A stretch of DNA of 64,000 bases. It comes from an uncultured Albidovulum sp. (GTDB taxonomy: Bacteria > Pseudomonadota > Alphaproteobacteria > Rhodobacterales > Rhodobacteraceae). Position numbers and translations under genes: made by a program. Under the pieces are notes generated by a model. The model was not told the origin of the DNA. It did no database searches and worked only from the letters and a program-made list of their open reading frames with translations. The stretch spans positions 1-64,000 of the forward strand of contig CAJYAD010000001.1 of NCBI GenBank assembly GCA_913064775.1. The letters run 5' to 3'. Below, piece after piece: positions 46,852-55,300 of the stretch (position 1 is its first letter; each line of letters starts with the position of its first letter).

Positions 46852-48291
46852 ATGCGTGACAACACCGACGGCGCCGCGACGGCGCAGCATTTGCGGGCGC
46901 GGCTCGACCGGATCCATGTCTGGTCGATGGCGCCTTCGTTCCTGGCGATCATCGGGCTGGGATTTCTGTTCACCTTCTACGACATCTTCGACATCAACGT
47001 GTCCTTCATCCAGACCTGCAGCCAGCTGGTGAAGGGCTGCACCCCGGAAAGCACAGTCAACTGGATCGGCCTGCCGGTGCTGCTGAACCTGCTGGGCTAT
47101 GTCGTGGGCACGCTGGTGCTTAGCCCGCTGGCCGACCGGATCGGGCGGCGCAACATGCTGATGATCACCATGCTGATCACCGGGCTGGGGTCACTCTACA
47201 CCGCGCTGGCGCCGACCTATGCGCATTTCGTGGCCTCGCGCGTGGTCACCGGCATCGGCATCGGCGCCGATCTGGCGATCGTGAACACCTATGTGAACGA
47301 GGTCGCCCCGCGCCGCGCCCGCGCCCGCTTTGCCACCGTGATCTTCATCATGTCGGCGCTGGGCGCCGTCTTCGGGATCTGGCTGGGGCTGTTGCTGACC
47401 ACGCCGGCCGCGCCCTGGCCGATGGGCCTGCCCTTCGCCATCGCCGGCGCGGGCTTCACCCAGGGCTGGCGCTGGATGTACGGCATCGGCGCGGTGCTGG
47501 CGGGGCTTGCCATCGTGATGCGCGTCAAGCTGCCGGAATCGGCGCAATGGCTGATCCAGGCCGGCCGCATGACCGAGGCCGAGGCCGTCGTCGTCGGCAT
47601 GGAGGCCCATGCCAGCGCCAAGGGTCCGCTGGCCGAACCCGATTTCGCCGCGATGCCGGACAGCATCCCCGAAATGTCGGCCACGCCGTTTCGCGATCTG
47701 TTCACCAACCCGCTCTACCTGCGCCGCGTGATCCTGCTGCTGGCGATCTGGTTCGTGGGCTACATCACCGTCTACGGGTTCGCGGCGGGGTTCACCTCGG
47801 TGCTGACCTCGCTGCACTACGCCCCGCCCGAGGCCGGGGTGATCGCGGCCGTGGGCACGCTGGGGTTCGTAGCGGAAGCCGTGGTGATGTCGTGGATCGT
47901 GGAATCGCTTGAGCGGCGCTACTGGCTGCCGGTCGGCGCGGTGGTGACGATCGCGGGGGCGGCGCTGATCGCCTGGGCGGGGGTGCATATCGGCATGGCC
48001 TTTGTCGGCTCGATGCTGGTCTTCGCGGGGTTCAACCTGTGGGTCTCTCCGACCTATGCGCTGACCGCCGAGATGTTTCCGACCCGCGCCCGCTCGACCG
48101 GTTTCGCGCTGGTCGACGGGGTCGGCCATCTGGGCGGCGGCGTCGGTATCATGGTGATCGCGCCGATGTTGCCGCATCTGAGCGTGTTCGAGGCACTTTT
48201 GCTGGTTTCGGGCTTTCTGGTGGTCGCGGCGGTGCTGGTGCAATTCACCCTGCACACCCGCAACCGGCATCTGCACGAAGTCTCGCCCTGA
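46852..48291 (+). CDS. MFS transporter, sugar/metabolite:H+ symporter type
   Basis: A 479-residue inner-membrane carrier with about twelve helices. Typical MFS loops are LADRIGRRNMLMITM between helices 2 and 3, and RVVTGIGIGADLAIVNTYVNEVAPRRAR read in part as GADLAIVNTYVNEVAP. The long central loop begins LPESAQWLIQAGRMTEAEAV, and the second half has SPTYALTAEMFPTRARSTGF, which recalls the sugar-porter and aromatic-acid (AAHS) branches. The substrate is not identifiable. AGGGGGAG lies before the ATG at 46852. A strong terminator follows at 48320. Confidence 0.88.
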   Translation: MRDNTDGAATAQHLRARLDRIHVWSMAPSFLAIIGLGFLFTFYDIFDINVSFIQTCSQLVKGCTPESTVNWIGLPVLLNLLGYVVGTLVLSPLADRIGRRNMLMITMLITGLGSLYTALAPTYAHFVASRVVTGIGIGADLAIVNTYVNEVAPRRARARFATVIFIMSALGAVFGIWLGLLLTTPAAPWPMGLPFAIAGAGFTQGWRWMYGIGAVLAGLAIVMRVKLPESAQWLIQAGRMTEAEAVVVGMEAHASAKGPLAEPDFAAMPDSIPEMSATPFRDLFTNPLYLRRVILLLAIWFVGYITVYGFAAGFTSVLTSLHYAPPEAGVIAAVGTLGFVAEAVVMSWIVESLERRYWLPVGAVVTIAGAALIAWAGVHIGMAFVGSMLVFAGFNLWVSPTYALTAEMFPTRARSTGFALVDGVGHLGGGVGIMVIAPMLPHLSVFEALLLVSGFLVVAAVLVQFTLHTRNRHLHEVSP

Positions 48292-48319
48292 GGCGCTGCC
48301 CGAACCCGCTGGAAAACCG

Positions 48320-48355
48320 AAGGCCCGCGCCCCGTGCGCGGGCCTTCGCGTTTTT
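48320..48355 (+). terminator. Rho-independent terminator of the MFS gene
   Basis: AAGGCCCGCG (48320-48329) pairs with CGCGGGCCTT (48337-48346); CGCGTTTTT follows, with five T residues at 48351-48355. Confidence 0.85.
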
Positions 48356-48447
48356 GCCCGCGCCCGCGCCGATCGCGGCGTGTCACATTCTCGTTAGTCG
48401 CGTCGGCACGGATTGAATGCAACCGCAGTTGCAAATATCCCGTGCGG

Positions 48448-48990
48448 ATGGAAAACGGAAACTGGCTTTTGCTGACCTACCGCGTGCCGGCCGAGCCCAG
48501 CTCTCGCCGCGTCGGGCTGTGGCGGCGGCTGAAGGGGCTGGGGGCGATCTATCTGCAAAGCGGTGTCTGCCTGCTGCCGCAGACCGACGATCACCTGCGG
48601 CGACTGAAGATCCTCGAGAACGAGATCGCGGGGATGGAGGGCGATTGCGTCCTGATGCAGGCGGTGGGCCTTGACCCCGCGCAAGAGCAAAAGCTGATCG
48701 CCCGCTTTCAGGCGGACCGCGACGACCAGTACCGCGAATTTTTGGGCAAGTGCGATGCTTTCGAGGCCGAGATCGACAAGGAGATCCGGATCGAGAAATT
48801 CACCTATGCCGAGCTGGAGGAAGAGGATGCCGAGTTTCGCAAGCTGGAACGCTGGCTGGAAAAGATCCGCAAGCTGGATTTCCACGTAGCCCCCCTGGCC
48901 AAAGCCGCACAAGAGCGGTTGGCGGCCTGCAAGGTGCGGCTGGATGATTACGCCAAGAAGGTGTTCGATGCCCATGACGAAAATCGCTAG
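48448..48990 (+). CDS. ChrB N-terminal domain-like protein
   Basis: A 180-residue protein that resembles the N-terminal domain of ChrB, the chromate-responsive regulator: NWLLLTYRVPAEPSSRRVGL, WRRLKGLGAIYLQSGVCLLP and a helical, highly charged second half (EIDKEIRIEKFTYAELEEED). The C-terminal ChrB domain is absent, and there is no chrA chromate carrier beside it. The ATG at 48448 has no good ribosome site; a GTG at 48442 is in frame. It overlaps the adaptor gene by about 20 bases, so it is part of the efflux operon and perhaps its regulator. Whether the signal is chromate is inference. Confidence 0.72.
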   Translation: MENGNWLLLTYRVPAEPSSRRVGLWRRLKGLGAIYLQSGVCLLPQTDDHLRRLKILENEIAGMEGDCVLMQAVGLDPAQEQKLIARFQADRDDQYREFLGKCDAFEAEIDKEIRIEKFTYAELEEEDAEFRKLERWLEKIRKLDFHVAPLAKAAQERLAACKVRLDDYAKKVFDAHDENR

Positions 48991-50035
48991 GGCCGGGGCC
49001 CTTCTGTTCTCGGTCGCCGCACTGGCGGCGGCGGCGACGCTGGGCGGGGTATGGCTGACCACCGGCTTCGGCACGGTGGCGCTGCCCTCCGCGCCCGCCG
49101 GGCAGGATACCCGCAAGGTGCCGGGCCCGCCGGTGCTGACGCTGGATGTGGGTGCGCTGGGCGCGGGGGGCATCACGCTTGCCCCGCTGCAGGCCGTGCC
49201 CTTCCGCCCGGTTGCGCGCCGCTATGCGCATGTGCTCGACCCCGCGCCCCTGTTCGCACAGGAAAGCCGGATCGCCGCGGCCCAGGCGGCGCTGGTGGCG
49301 GCACGGGCTCAGGCCCGGCTGTCGCGCCAGGAATATGCGCGCGATCAGTCGCTGTTCGCGCATCACCAATCGGTGTCGCAACAGGTGCTGATGGCGGCGC
49401 AGGCCGCCGAGGAAACCGATGCCCAGCGGCTGGTGCAGGCGCAGGCACAGCTGGGCGATCTGCGCGCCGGGCTGCGGGCGCAATTCGGCCCGGCGTTCCT
49501 GGATGCCGCGTCGGCGCAGGCGATGATTGCGAAGTTGCGCGGCGGGGCGGCGGCTCTGGTCGCGGTCTCGCTGCCCGCGGGGACGGATACGCCCGCCGCC
49601 CGGATCCAGCTGGAAACGGACAGCGGCGCCCCGGTCGGCGCGGATTACCTCTCGGCCGCGCCTCTCAGCAACGCGAAGGCGACCGGTGCCGCGGCCTATT
49701 ATCTGGCCGACCGGGGGCTGGAGATCGGCAGCCAACCGATGGCGCTTATCCCGCTTGGCCCCGCGCGGGCGGGCGTCTTCCTGCCGGAGAGCGCGGTGAT
49801 CTGGTTTGGCGGGCAGCGTTGGGTCTATGTGGCGCGCGCAAGCGGCGGCTTTACCCGGCATGCGCTGCCCGATGCGGCGGATCTGCTGCCTGCCAAGGGC
49901 GGCTCCGTCGCGGCGAAAGGGTTCACCGCCGGCCAGCGCATCGTGACCCACGGCGCGCAATTGCTGCTGTCGCAAGAGATCCGCCCCAAGGACATCAAGA
50001 CCGAATGCCCCGACCCGCCGGAGTGCGACGGATGA
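48968..50035 (+). CDS. RND efflux periplasmic adaptor-like protein
   Basis: A 355-residue exported protein, short for a membrane-fusion protein. The N-terminal hydrophobic segment (ALLFSVAALAAAATLGGVWL) acts as signal or anchor. A coiled-coil hairpin is visible at about 95-165 (RIAAAQAALVAARAQARLSR, AAEETDAQRLVQAQAQLGDL), followed by beta-rich parts and VFLPESAVIWFGGQRWVYV, a typical adaptor end segment. It lacks a clear heavy-metal-binding His/Met tail. AAGAAGGTG lies seven bases before the ATG at 48968; an ATG at 48974 is also possible. Its place before the RND pump gene supports the role. Confidence 0.8.
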   Translation: MPMTKIARAGALLFSVAALAAAATLGGVWLTTGFGTVALPSAPAGQDTRKVPGPPVLTLDVGALGAGGITLAPLQAVPFRPVARRYAHVLDPAPLFAQESRIAAAQAALVAARAQARLSRQEYARDQSLFAHHQSVSQQVLMAAQAAEETDAQRLVQAQAQLGDLRAGLRAQFGPAFLDAASAQAMIAKLRGGAAALVAVSLPAGTDTPAARIQLETDSGAPVGADYLSAAPLSNAKATGAAAYYLADRGLEIGSQPMALIPLGPARAGVFLPESAVIWFGGQRWVYVARASGGFTRHALPDAADLLPAKGGSVAAKGFTAGQRIVTHGAQLLLSQEIRPKDIKTECPDPPECDG

Positions 50036-50085
50036 GCGCCCCCTACCAGATCCGCGCCCTGCCCGGGCCGAGGCCGACATGCTGA
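50032..50085 (+). CDS. Possible 17-codon coupling minigene
   Basis: An ATG at 50032 overlaps the adaptor stop as ATGA and opens a frame MSAPYQIRALPGPRPTC. Its TGA at 50083-50085 overlaps the start of the pump gene (ATG at 50079). It bridges exactly the 43-base gap between the two genes, so ribosomes could pass from adaptor to pump through it. It has no ribosome site of its own and may be chance. Confidence 0.25.
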   Translation: MSAPYQIRALPGPRPTC

Positions 50086-53000
50086 GGCGCCTTCTGCGTT
50101 TCAGCCTGCGCCAGCGCGGTCTTGTGCTGGCACTGGCGGTGCTCTTGCTGATCGTCGGTGCGATCGGGGCGTCGCGTGAGAAGCTGGACGTGTTTCCCGA
50201 ATTCGCGCCGCCCATGGCCGTCGTGCAAACCCTGGCGCCCGGCTATTCCAGCGCCCAGGTCGAGGCGCTGGTCACCCATCCGATCGAGACCGCCCTGGGC
50301 GGCGCGGCGGGTGTGCGCGACATGCGCTCGCGCTCGCTGGCGGGGATTTCGCTGGTCACGGTGGTCTTCGGCGGCGGGGCCGATGTGTTCCGCGCCCGGC
50401 AGCTTATTTCCGAACAACTTGCAGGCGTTAAGGGCCAGTTGCCCAGCGGCGTCGCGCGACCGCGGCTGTTGCCGCTGACCACCTCGACCAGCGTGATCCT
50501 GACCATCGGGCTGACCTCGAAGACCCGTTCCCTGATGGATCTGCACGCGATCGCCCGCTGGGTGGTGAAGCCGCAATTGCAGGCGGTGCGCGGCGTTGCC
50601 GACGCGATCGTCTTTGGCGGGCTGAAGCGCCAGCTACAGATCCAGCCCGATCCCGAAAAGCTGCAACGCTACGGCCTGTCGCTGGCCGATGTGACCGCGG
50701 CGGTGGCGCAGGCGACCGGGGCGCGCGCCGCCGGTGCCATCGACACGCCGAACCAGCATCTGACGATCGAGGCGCAGGGCCAGATCACCACCCCGGCCCA
50801 GCTGGCCGCGCTGCCTTTGGGCGGCGCGGCGGGCGGCATGCCGGTGCGCCTGGGCGATGTGGCGAAGGTGGCCTTTGCGCCGCAAACCCCGGTGGGGGCG
50901 GCGTCGGTCATGGGGCATCCTGCGGTGATGCTGATCGTCGAGGGCCAATACGGCGCGAACACCCTGGCGGTGACGCAAAGGCTGACCCGGCGGCTTGACG
51001 CGCTGAAGCCGGTGCTGGCGGCGCAGGGGGTGACCTTGGTGCCCAACGTCTTCCGGCCGGCGGATTTCATCACCCGGGCCACCAGCCATCTGCGCGATGT
51101 GCTGCTTCTGGGCGCGGTGCTGGTGGTCGCGGTGCTGATGCTGTTCTTGATGAACCTGCGGGCGGCGGCGATTTCGGCCATGGCGATCCCCTTGTCGATG
51201 CTGGCCGCGCTGATGGTGCTGAACCTGTTCGGCATCTCGATGAACACCATGACGCTGGGCGGGCTGGCGATCGCGCTGGGCGAGATCGTCGACGACGCGA
51301 TCATCGATGTCGAGAACATCCTGCGCCGCCTGCGTGAAAATGCCATCCTGACCGCGCCGCGCGCCGCCTTCCGCGTGGTGCTGGACGCCTCGACCGAGGT
51401 GCGCAGTTCGGTCATCTTCGCGACCTTCGCGGTCACATTGGTCTTTCTGCCGGTGCTGATGCTGGGGGGCGTGGCGGGGAAGCTGTTCGCGCCGCTGGGG
51501 CTGGCCTATATCGCGGCGGTGCTGGCCTCGTTGGCCGTGGCGCTGACGGTCACACCGGCGATGTCGCTGTGGCTGCTGGCCAAGCGCCCGCCGCAAGACG
51601 ACCGCCCGCGCGCTGTCGCCGAGCGGCTGGGGCGGGGCTACCGCAGGATCCTGACGGCCACGCTGCGCCACACCCGGGCGCTGATCGCGGGGGCCGCGGT
51701 GCTGGTCGTCGCGTCGCTTGCCGTGCTGCCCTTCGTTCAGGGCAGCTTCATCCCCGACCTGCGCGAGGGGCATTACATCGTCCATATGGGCGTGGCACCG
51801 GGCAGTTCGCTGGCGGAATCGATGCGGGTGGGCGACCGGGTCTCGAAGGCGCTGGCGGCGATCCCGGGGGTGTCGATGGTGGCGCAGCGGGCCGGGCGCG
51901 CCGACAATGTGGTCGACCCCGCGGGCGAGCATCTGAGCGAGTTCGATCTGGATCTTGCCCCGCAATCCGCCGCCGGACAGGATGCGGTGCTGGCGCGGGT
52001 GCGCGCCACGCTGGCCGGTTTCCCGGGGCTGACGACGGCGGTGAACACCTTCCTGGTCGAGCGCATCGACGAGACGATCTCCGGTGCGACGGCGCCGGTC
52101 GTGGTGAAGGTCTTCGGCAATAATCTGGACCGGATCGACCAGACCGCGGCCCAGATCGCCCAGATCGCGGCCAAGATCCCCGGTGCGGCCAGCGTGCGGC
52201 TGAACACGCCCGCCCGAATGCCGCGCCTGTCGGTGCGGCTGCGCCAGGCGGCGCTGGTGCGCTACGGTCTGCGCCCGGTGCAGGTGCTGGATACGCTGCG
52301 CACCGCCTATCAGGGCCAGGTGACCGGCAAGATCACCCATGGCACGCGCACCACCGAGGTGGCCGTGATCCTGCCGCCAGCGCTGCGGGCACGGGTCACG
52401 GATCTGGGCGCGCTGACGATCCGCACGCCTGCGGGACGCTATGTGCCGCTTCGCGATCTGGCGCGGATTTCGCAGGTGTCGGGGCGCTATCAGATCGCCC
52501 ATGAAAACGGCCAGCGCCTGCAATCGGTGTTGATCAATCTGGGCAGCGTCTCACCCACGCGCTTCGTGGAGATCCTGAAGCAGCGGGTGGCCGCCGGCAT
52601 GGTGATGCCGAACGGGGTCTATGCGCTTTATGAGGGTCAGGGTGCCGCGCTCGGCCGGTCGGAGGCGACGCTTTTCGGCTATGGCCTGTTGTCGCTTGCC
52701 ATGGTGGTCTTGTTGCTCAGCCTTGCGCTGCGGCGCGCGCGGCTGGTGGCGCTGGTGATGGCGAACCTGCCCTTCGCGTTGGTCGGCGGGGTGGCCAGCA
52801 CACTGCTGGCGGGCGGCAATCTGCCGTTGGGCGGGATGGTGGGGTTCATCACGCTGTTCGGCATCTCCCTGCGCAATGCGATCATGCTGATCAGCCATTT
52901 CGACCATCTGGTGCGGGTCGAGGGCCAGCCGTGGACGGCCGAGACGATGCTGCGCGGCGCCTCGGAACGTCTGGTGCCGATCCTGATGACGGCGCTGGTC

Positions 53001-53177
53001 ACCGGGCTGGGCCTGTTGCCCCTGGCGCTGACCAGCGGCGCGCCGGGGAATGAGATCGAGGGGCCGATGGCGCTGGTGATCCTGGGCGGGCTGGTGACCT
53101 CGACCCTGCTCAACCTGCTGGTGCTGCCCGCGCTGGCGCTCCGCTACGGCGATTTCGGGCGACGGGCGGAAGCGTAG
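50079..53177 (+). CDS. RND family efflux permease, CusA/CzcA-like
   Basis: Inner-membrane proton-driven pump of 1032 residues with the usual repeat of twelve helices and two large periplasmic loops. The N-terminus reads LRFSLRQRGLVLALAVLLLI and EKLDVFPEFAPPMAVVQTLA; YSSAQVEALVTHPIETAL is typical of the CusA/CzcA branch. The TM4 charged motif is GEIVDDAIIDVENILRRL, a variant of the heavy-metal pump signature. ASERLVPILMTALVTGLGLL is the C-terminal half signature. No outer-membrane channel gene is present, so it must borrow one. Substrate is unproven; metal export fits the ChrB-like neighbour. Confidence 0.9.
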   Translation: MLRRLLRFSLRQRGLVLALAVLLLIVGAIGASREKLDVFPEFAPPMAVVQTLAPGYSSAQVEALVTHPIETALGGAAGVRDMRSRSLAGISLVTVVFGGGADVFRARQLISEQLAGVKGQLPSGVARPRLLPLTTSTSVILTIGLTSKTRSLMDLHAIARWVVKPQLQAVRGVADAIVFGGLKRQLQIQPDPEKLQRYGLSLADVTAAVAQATGARAAGAIDTPNQHLTIEAQGQITTPAQLAALPLGGAAGGMPVRLGDVAKVAFAPQTPVGAASVMGHPAVMLIVEGQYGANTLAVTQRLTRRLDALKPVLAAQGVTLVPNVFRPADFITRATSHLRDVLLLGAVLVVAVLMLFLMNLRAAAISAMAIPLSMLAALMVLNLFGISMNTMTLGGLAIALGEIVDDAIIDVENILRRLRENAILTAPRAAFRVVLDASTEVRSSVIFATFAVTLVFLPVLMLGGVAGKLFAPLGLAYIAAVLASLAVALTVTPAMSLWLLAKRPPQDDRPRAVAERLGRGYRRILTATLRHTRALIAGAAVLVVASLAVLPFVQGSFIPDLREGHYIVHMGVAPGSSLAESMRVGDRVSKALAAIPGVSMVAQRAGRADNVVDPAGEHLSEFDLDLAPQSAAGQDAVLARVRATLAGFPGLTTAVNTFLVERIDETISGATAPVVVKVFGNNLDRIDQTAAQIAQIAAKIPGAASVRLNTPARMPRLSVRLRQAALVRYGLRPVQVLDTLRTAYQGQVTGKITHGTRTTEVAVILPPALRARVTDLGALTIRTPAGRYVPLRDLARISQVSGRYQIAHENGQRLQSVLINLGSVSPTRFVEILKQRVAAGMVMPNGVYALYEGQGAALGRSEATLFGYGLLSLAMVVLLLSLALRRARLVALVMANLPFALVGGVASTLLAGGNLPLGGMVGFITLFGISLRNAIMLISHFDHLVRVEGQPWTAETMLRGASERLVPILMTALVTGLGLLPLALTSGAPGNEIEGPMALVILGGLVTSTLLNLLVLPALALRYGDFGRRAEA

Positions 53178-53258
53178 CCGGGGGCGCCCGGGCTTTTCCC
53201 GGCGGGCATTTTCTGGCAGGCTCCGCAGCGCATGGCCGACAGAACAGGAGCGAAGCCT

Positions 53259-53702
53259 ATGAAACTCAACGTCTATCTCGCGGGCGAGATCCACTCCGAC
53301 TGGCGCGATGCGATCATCTCGGCCTGCGACGGGCTGGAGATTGACTGGTTCGGCCCGGTCACCGACCATGCCGCCTCGGACGATTGCGGGGTCGAGATCT
53401 TCGGGGCCGAGGACGACAAATTCTGGCACGACCGCAAGGGGGCGCTCTTGAACGCGGTACGCATCCGGACCGGTATTGCGCGCAGCGACGTGCTGGTGGT
53501 GTGCTTTGGCGAGAAATACAAGCAATGGAACGCGGCGTTTGATGCGGGCTATGCCGTGGCGCTGGGCAAGCCGATCATCGTGCTGCATCCGCCCGAACAC
53601 GACCATGCGCTGAAAGAGGTCGATGCCGCTGCCAATGCCGTCGCCCGCACCCCGCAAGAGGTGGCGCGCGCGCTGCGCTACGTTACCACCGCTACGCTCT
53701 AG
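53259..53702 (+). CDS. YtoQ family protein
   Basis: A 147-residue cytoplasmic protein that matches the YtoQ family: MKLNVYLAGEIHSDWRDAII, FGPVTDHAASDDCGVEI, then RIRTGIARSDVLVVCFGEKY with KQWNAAFDAGYAVALGKPII. The fold looks like a nucleoside 2-deoxyribosyltransferase-related Rossmann domain, but function is not established. AGGAGCG precedes the ATG at 53259; an in-frame ATG at 53232 would add nine residues outside the family. It lies 81 bases after the RND gene and may share its transcript. Confidence 0.88.
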   Translation: MKLNVYLAGEIHSDWRDAIISACDGLEIDWFGPVTDHAASDDCGVEIFGAEDDKFWHDRKGALLNAVRIRTGIARSDVLVVCFGEKYKQWNAAFDAGYAVALGKPIIVLHPPEHDHALKEVDAAANAVARTPQEVARALRYVTTATL

Positions 53703-53747
53703 GGGGCGGCGCGACTGGCTTGCTGGATCAGCGGCTGGGGCTCTTTA

Positions 53748-53800
53748 TTTTCACTTTGGTAGAAATATCCCACAGGGGTCCGGGGGTGTGAAACCCCCGG
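53748..53800 (+). repeat. Dispersed hairpin repeat, copy 5
   Basis: ATTTTCACTTTGGTAGAAAT, ATCCCACAGGGG, then CCGGGGGT-GTGA-ACCCCCGG-type hairpin (53780-53800). It lies between the convergent ytoQ and livF genes. The CACTTTGGTAGAAATA core matches copy 4 in reverse (TATTTCTACCAAAGTG). Confidence 0.8.
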
Positions 53801-53825
53801 CTTCAGCCCCACAATTGCCCCCCGC

Positions 53826-54533
53826 CTAGACCTCCAGCCATTCGGCGCGGATGTCGTCGCGGGTACGGAAATCCTCGGGCGTGCCGGAATAGACGATCTC
53901 GCCGTGGCCCATCACATAGACGCGGTGGGCGATGCGCAGCGCGATCGACAGCTTCTGCTCGATCAGCAGGATCGCCACGCCCGTCCTGGCGATATCGGCG
54001 ATCATGTCGCCGATCCGGTGCACGATCTTGGGGGCAAGGCCCTCGGTCGGTTCGTCGATGATGATCAGATCCGGGTCGCCCATCAGCGTCCGGCACATCG
54101 TCAGCATCTGCTTCTCGCCGCCCGACAGCACCCCGGCCGGGTTGTCGGCCCGTTCGCGCAGGTTGGGGAACATGTCCAGCATCTGATCGATGCTGTGCTT
54201 GCCGGGCTTGCGCATGTTCTTGACCCCGAGGATCAGGTTCTGGCGCACCGTCATCGTCGGGAAGATGTCGCGCGCCTCGGGGACATAGCCCAGCCCCAGC
54301 CGCGCGATCTTGTGGCTTTCCAGCCCCGCGATCGGCTGGCCCTTGAACAGGATCTCGCCCTTCGGGGCGACCTCTCCCATGATCGCCTTGGCGGTGGTCG
54401 AGCGCCCCACCCCGTTGCGGCCCAGAAGCGCGATCACCTCGCCGGGCATGATTTCCAGGTTCACGCCGCGCAGCACATGCGACTTGCCGTAGAAGGCGTG
54501 CAGATCGGTGACCTTCAGCATCGGCTCGGTCAT
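53826..54533 (-). CDS. Branched-chain-type ABC transporter ATP-binding protein LivF-like
   Basis: Second ATPase of a HAAT-family importer, 235 residues. Marks are YGKSHVLRGVNLEIMPGEVI, the signature LSGGEKQMLTMCRTLMGDP, Walker B DLIIIDEPTEGLAPKIV and IEQKLSIALRIAHRVYVM. The Walker A loop reads GRNGVGRSTT, with Arg44 where the nucleotide-binding lysine normally stands. I recall the same variant in some LivF-type proteins, so it may be natural to this branch, but it is worth testing. It is the last gene of the transporter operon, overlapping the LivG-like gene by four bases. Confidence 0.93.
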   Translation of the reverse strand: MTEPMLKVTDLHAFYGKSHVLRGVNLEIMPGEVIALLGRNGVGRSTTAKAIMGEVAPKGEILFKGQPIAGLESHKIARLGLGYVPEARDIFPTMTVRQNLILGVKNMRKPGKHSIDQMLDMFPNLRERADNPAGVLSGGEKQMLTMCRTLMGDPDLIIIDEPTEGLAPKIVHRIGDMIADIARTGVAILLIEQKLSIALRIAHRVYVMGHGEIVYSGTPEDFRTRDDIRAEWLEV

Positions 54534-55300
54534 GCCAGCTCCTCCGGCAGGGCCTCGTCGCCCAGATAGGCCTCACGCACCTCGGCATTGCCGCGGATCT
54601 CTTGCGGAGTGCCGGTGGCCAGGATCTCGCCGTAGACCAGGACCGAGATCCGGTCGGCGAGGTTGAAGATCACGCCCATGTCGTGCTCGACGATCAGCAG
54701 GGTCTTGCCCTCGGTCGCCTTGGCGATCAGATCGACGGCGCGGGCGGTCTCGGACTGGCTCATCCCGGCGGTGGGTTCGTCCAGCAAGATCACGTCGGGG
54801 TCGCCCGCGATGGTGATCGCGATCTCCAGCGAGCGTTGATCGGCATAGGGTAGCAACGAGGCCGGCACATTGGCCTTGTCCGACAGCCCGCAGCGTTCGA
54901 GGATCTCGAAGGTCTTGGCATGCGCGGTCTTGTTGGCGCCGATGTTGGACCAGAAGCTGTAGCCCAGCCCCATCGTGTTCAGCACCCCGCAGCGGACGTT
55001 TTCGCGCACCGTCATGTTGGTGAAGATGTTTGACACCTGGAAAGAGCGCGACAGCCCCATGCGGTTGATCTGATGCGGCGGCAGCCCCGAGATGTTCTCT
55101 CCGTTCAGCGCCACCGACCCGGCGGTCGGGAAGTAGAGCCCCGAGATCAGGTTGAACAGCGTCGACTTGCCGGCGCCGTTCGGGCCGATGATCGCGTGGC
55201 GCTCGCCCGGGGCGATGTCGAGGGTGACGTCGGTGATGATCCGGGCGGGGCCGAAGGATTTGCTGAGGCCCCGGATCGACAGGGCGGGGGGGAGGGTCAT
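54530..55300 (-). CDS. Branched-chain-type ABC transporter ATP-binding protein LivG-like
   Basis: First ATPase of the importer, 256 residues: Walker A IIGPNGAGKSTLFNLISG is canonical, followed by GLSRSFQVSNIFTNMTVREN, typical of LivG. The ABC signature region is weakly conserved here (LPYADQRSLEIAITIAGDP), Walker B reads VILLDEPTAGMSQSE, and the switch is IVEHDMGVIFNLADRISVL. With a variant Walker A in its partner, this subunit may carry most of the ATP hydrolysis. It overlaps the permease genes on one side and the LivF-like gene on the other (ATGA). Confidence 0.93.
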   Translation of the reverse strand: MTLPPALSIRGLSKSFGPARIITDVTLDIAPGERHAIIGPNGAGKSTLFNLISGLYFPTAGSVALNGENISGLPPHQINRMGLSRSFQVSNIFTNMTVRENVRCGVLNTMGLGYSFWSNIGANKTAHAKTFEILERCGLSDKANVPASLLPYADQRSLEIAITIAGDPDVILLDEPTAGMSQSETARAVDLIAKATEGKTLLIVEHDMGVIFNLADRISVLVYGEILATGTPQEIRGNAEVREAYLGDEALPEELA

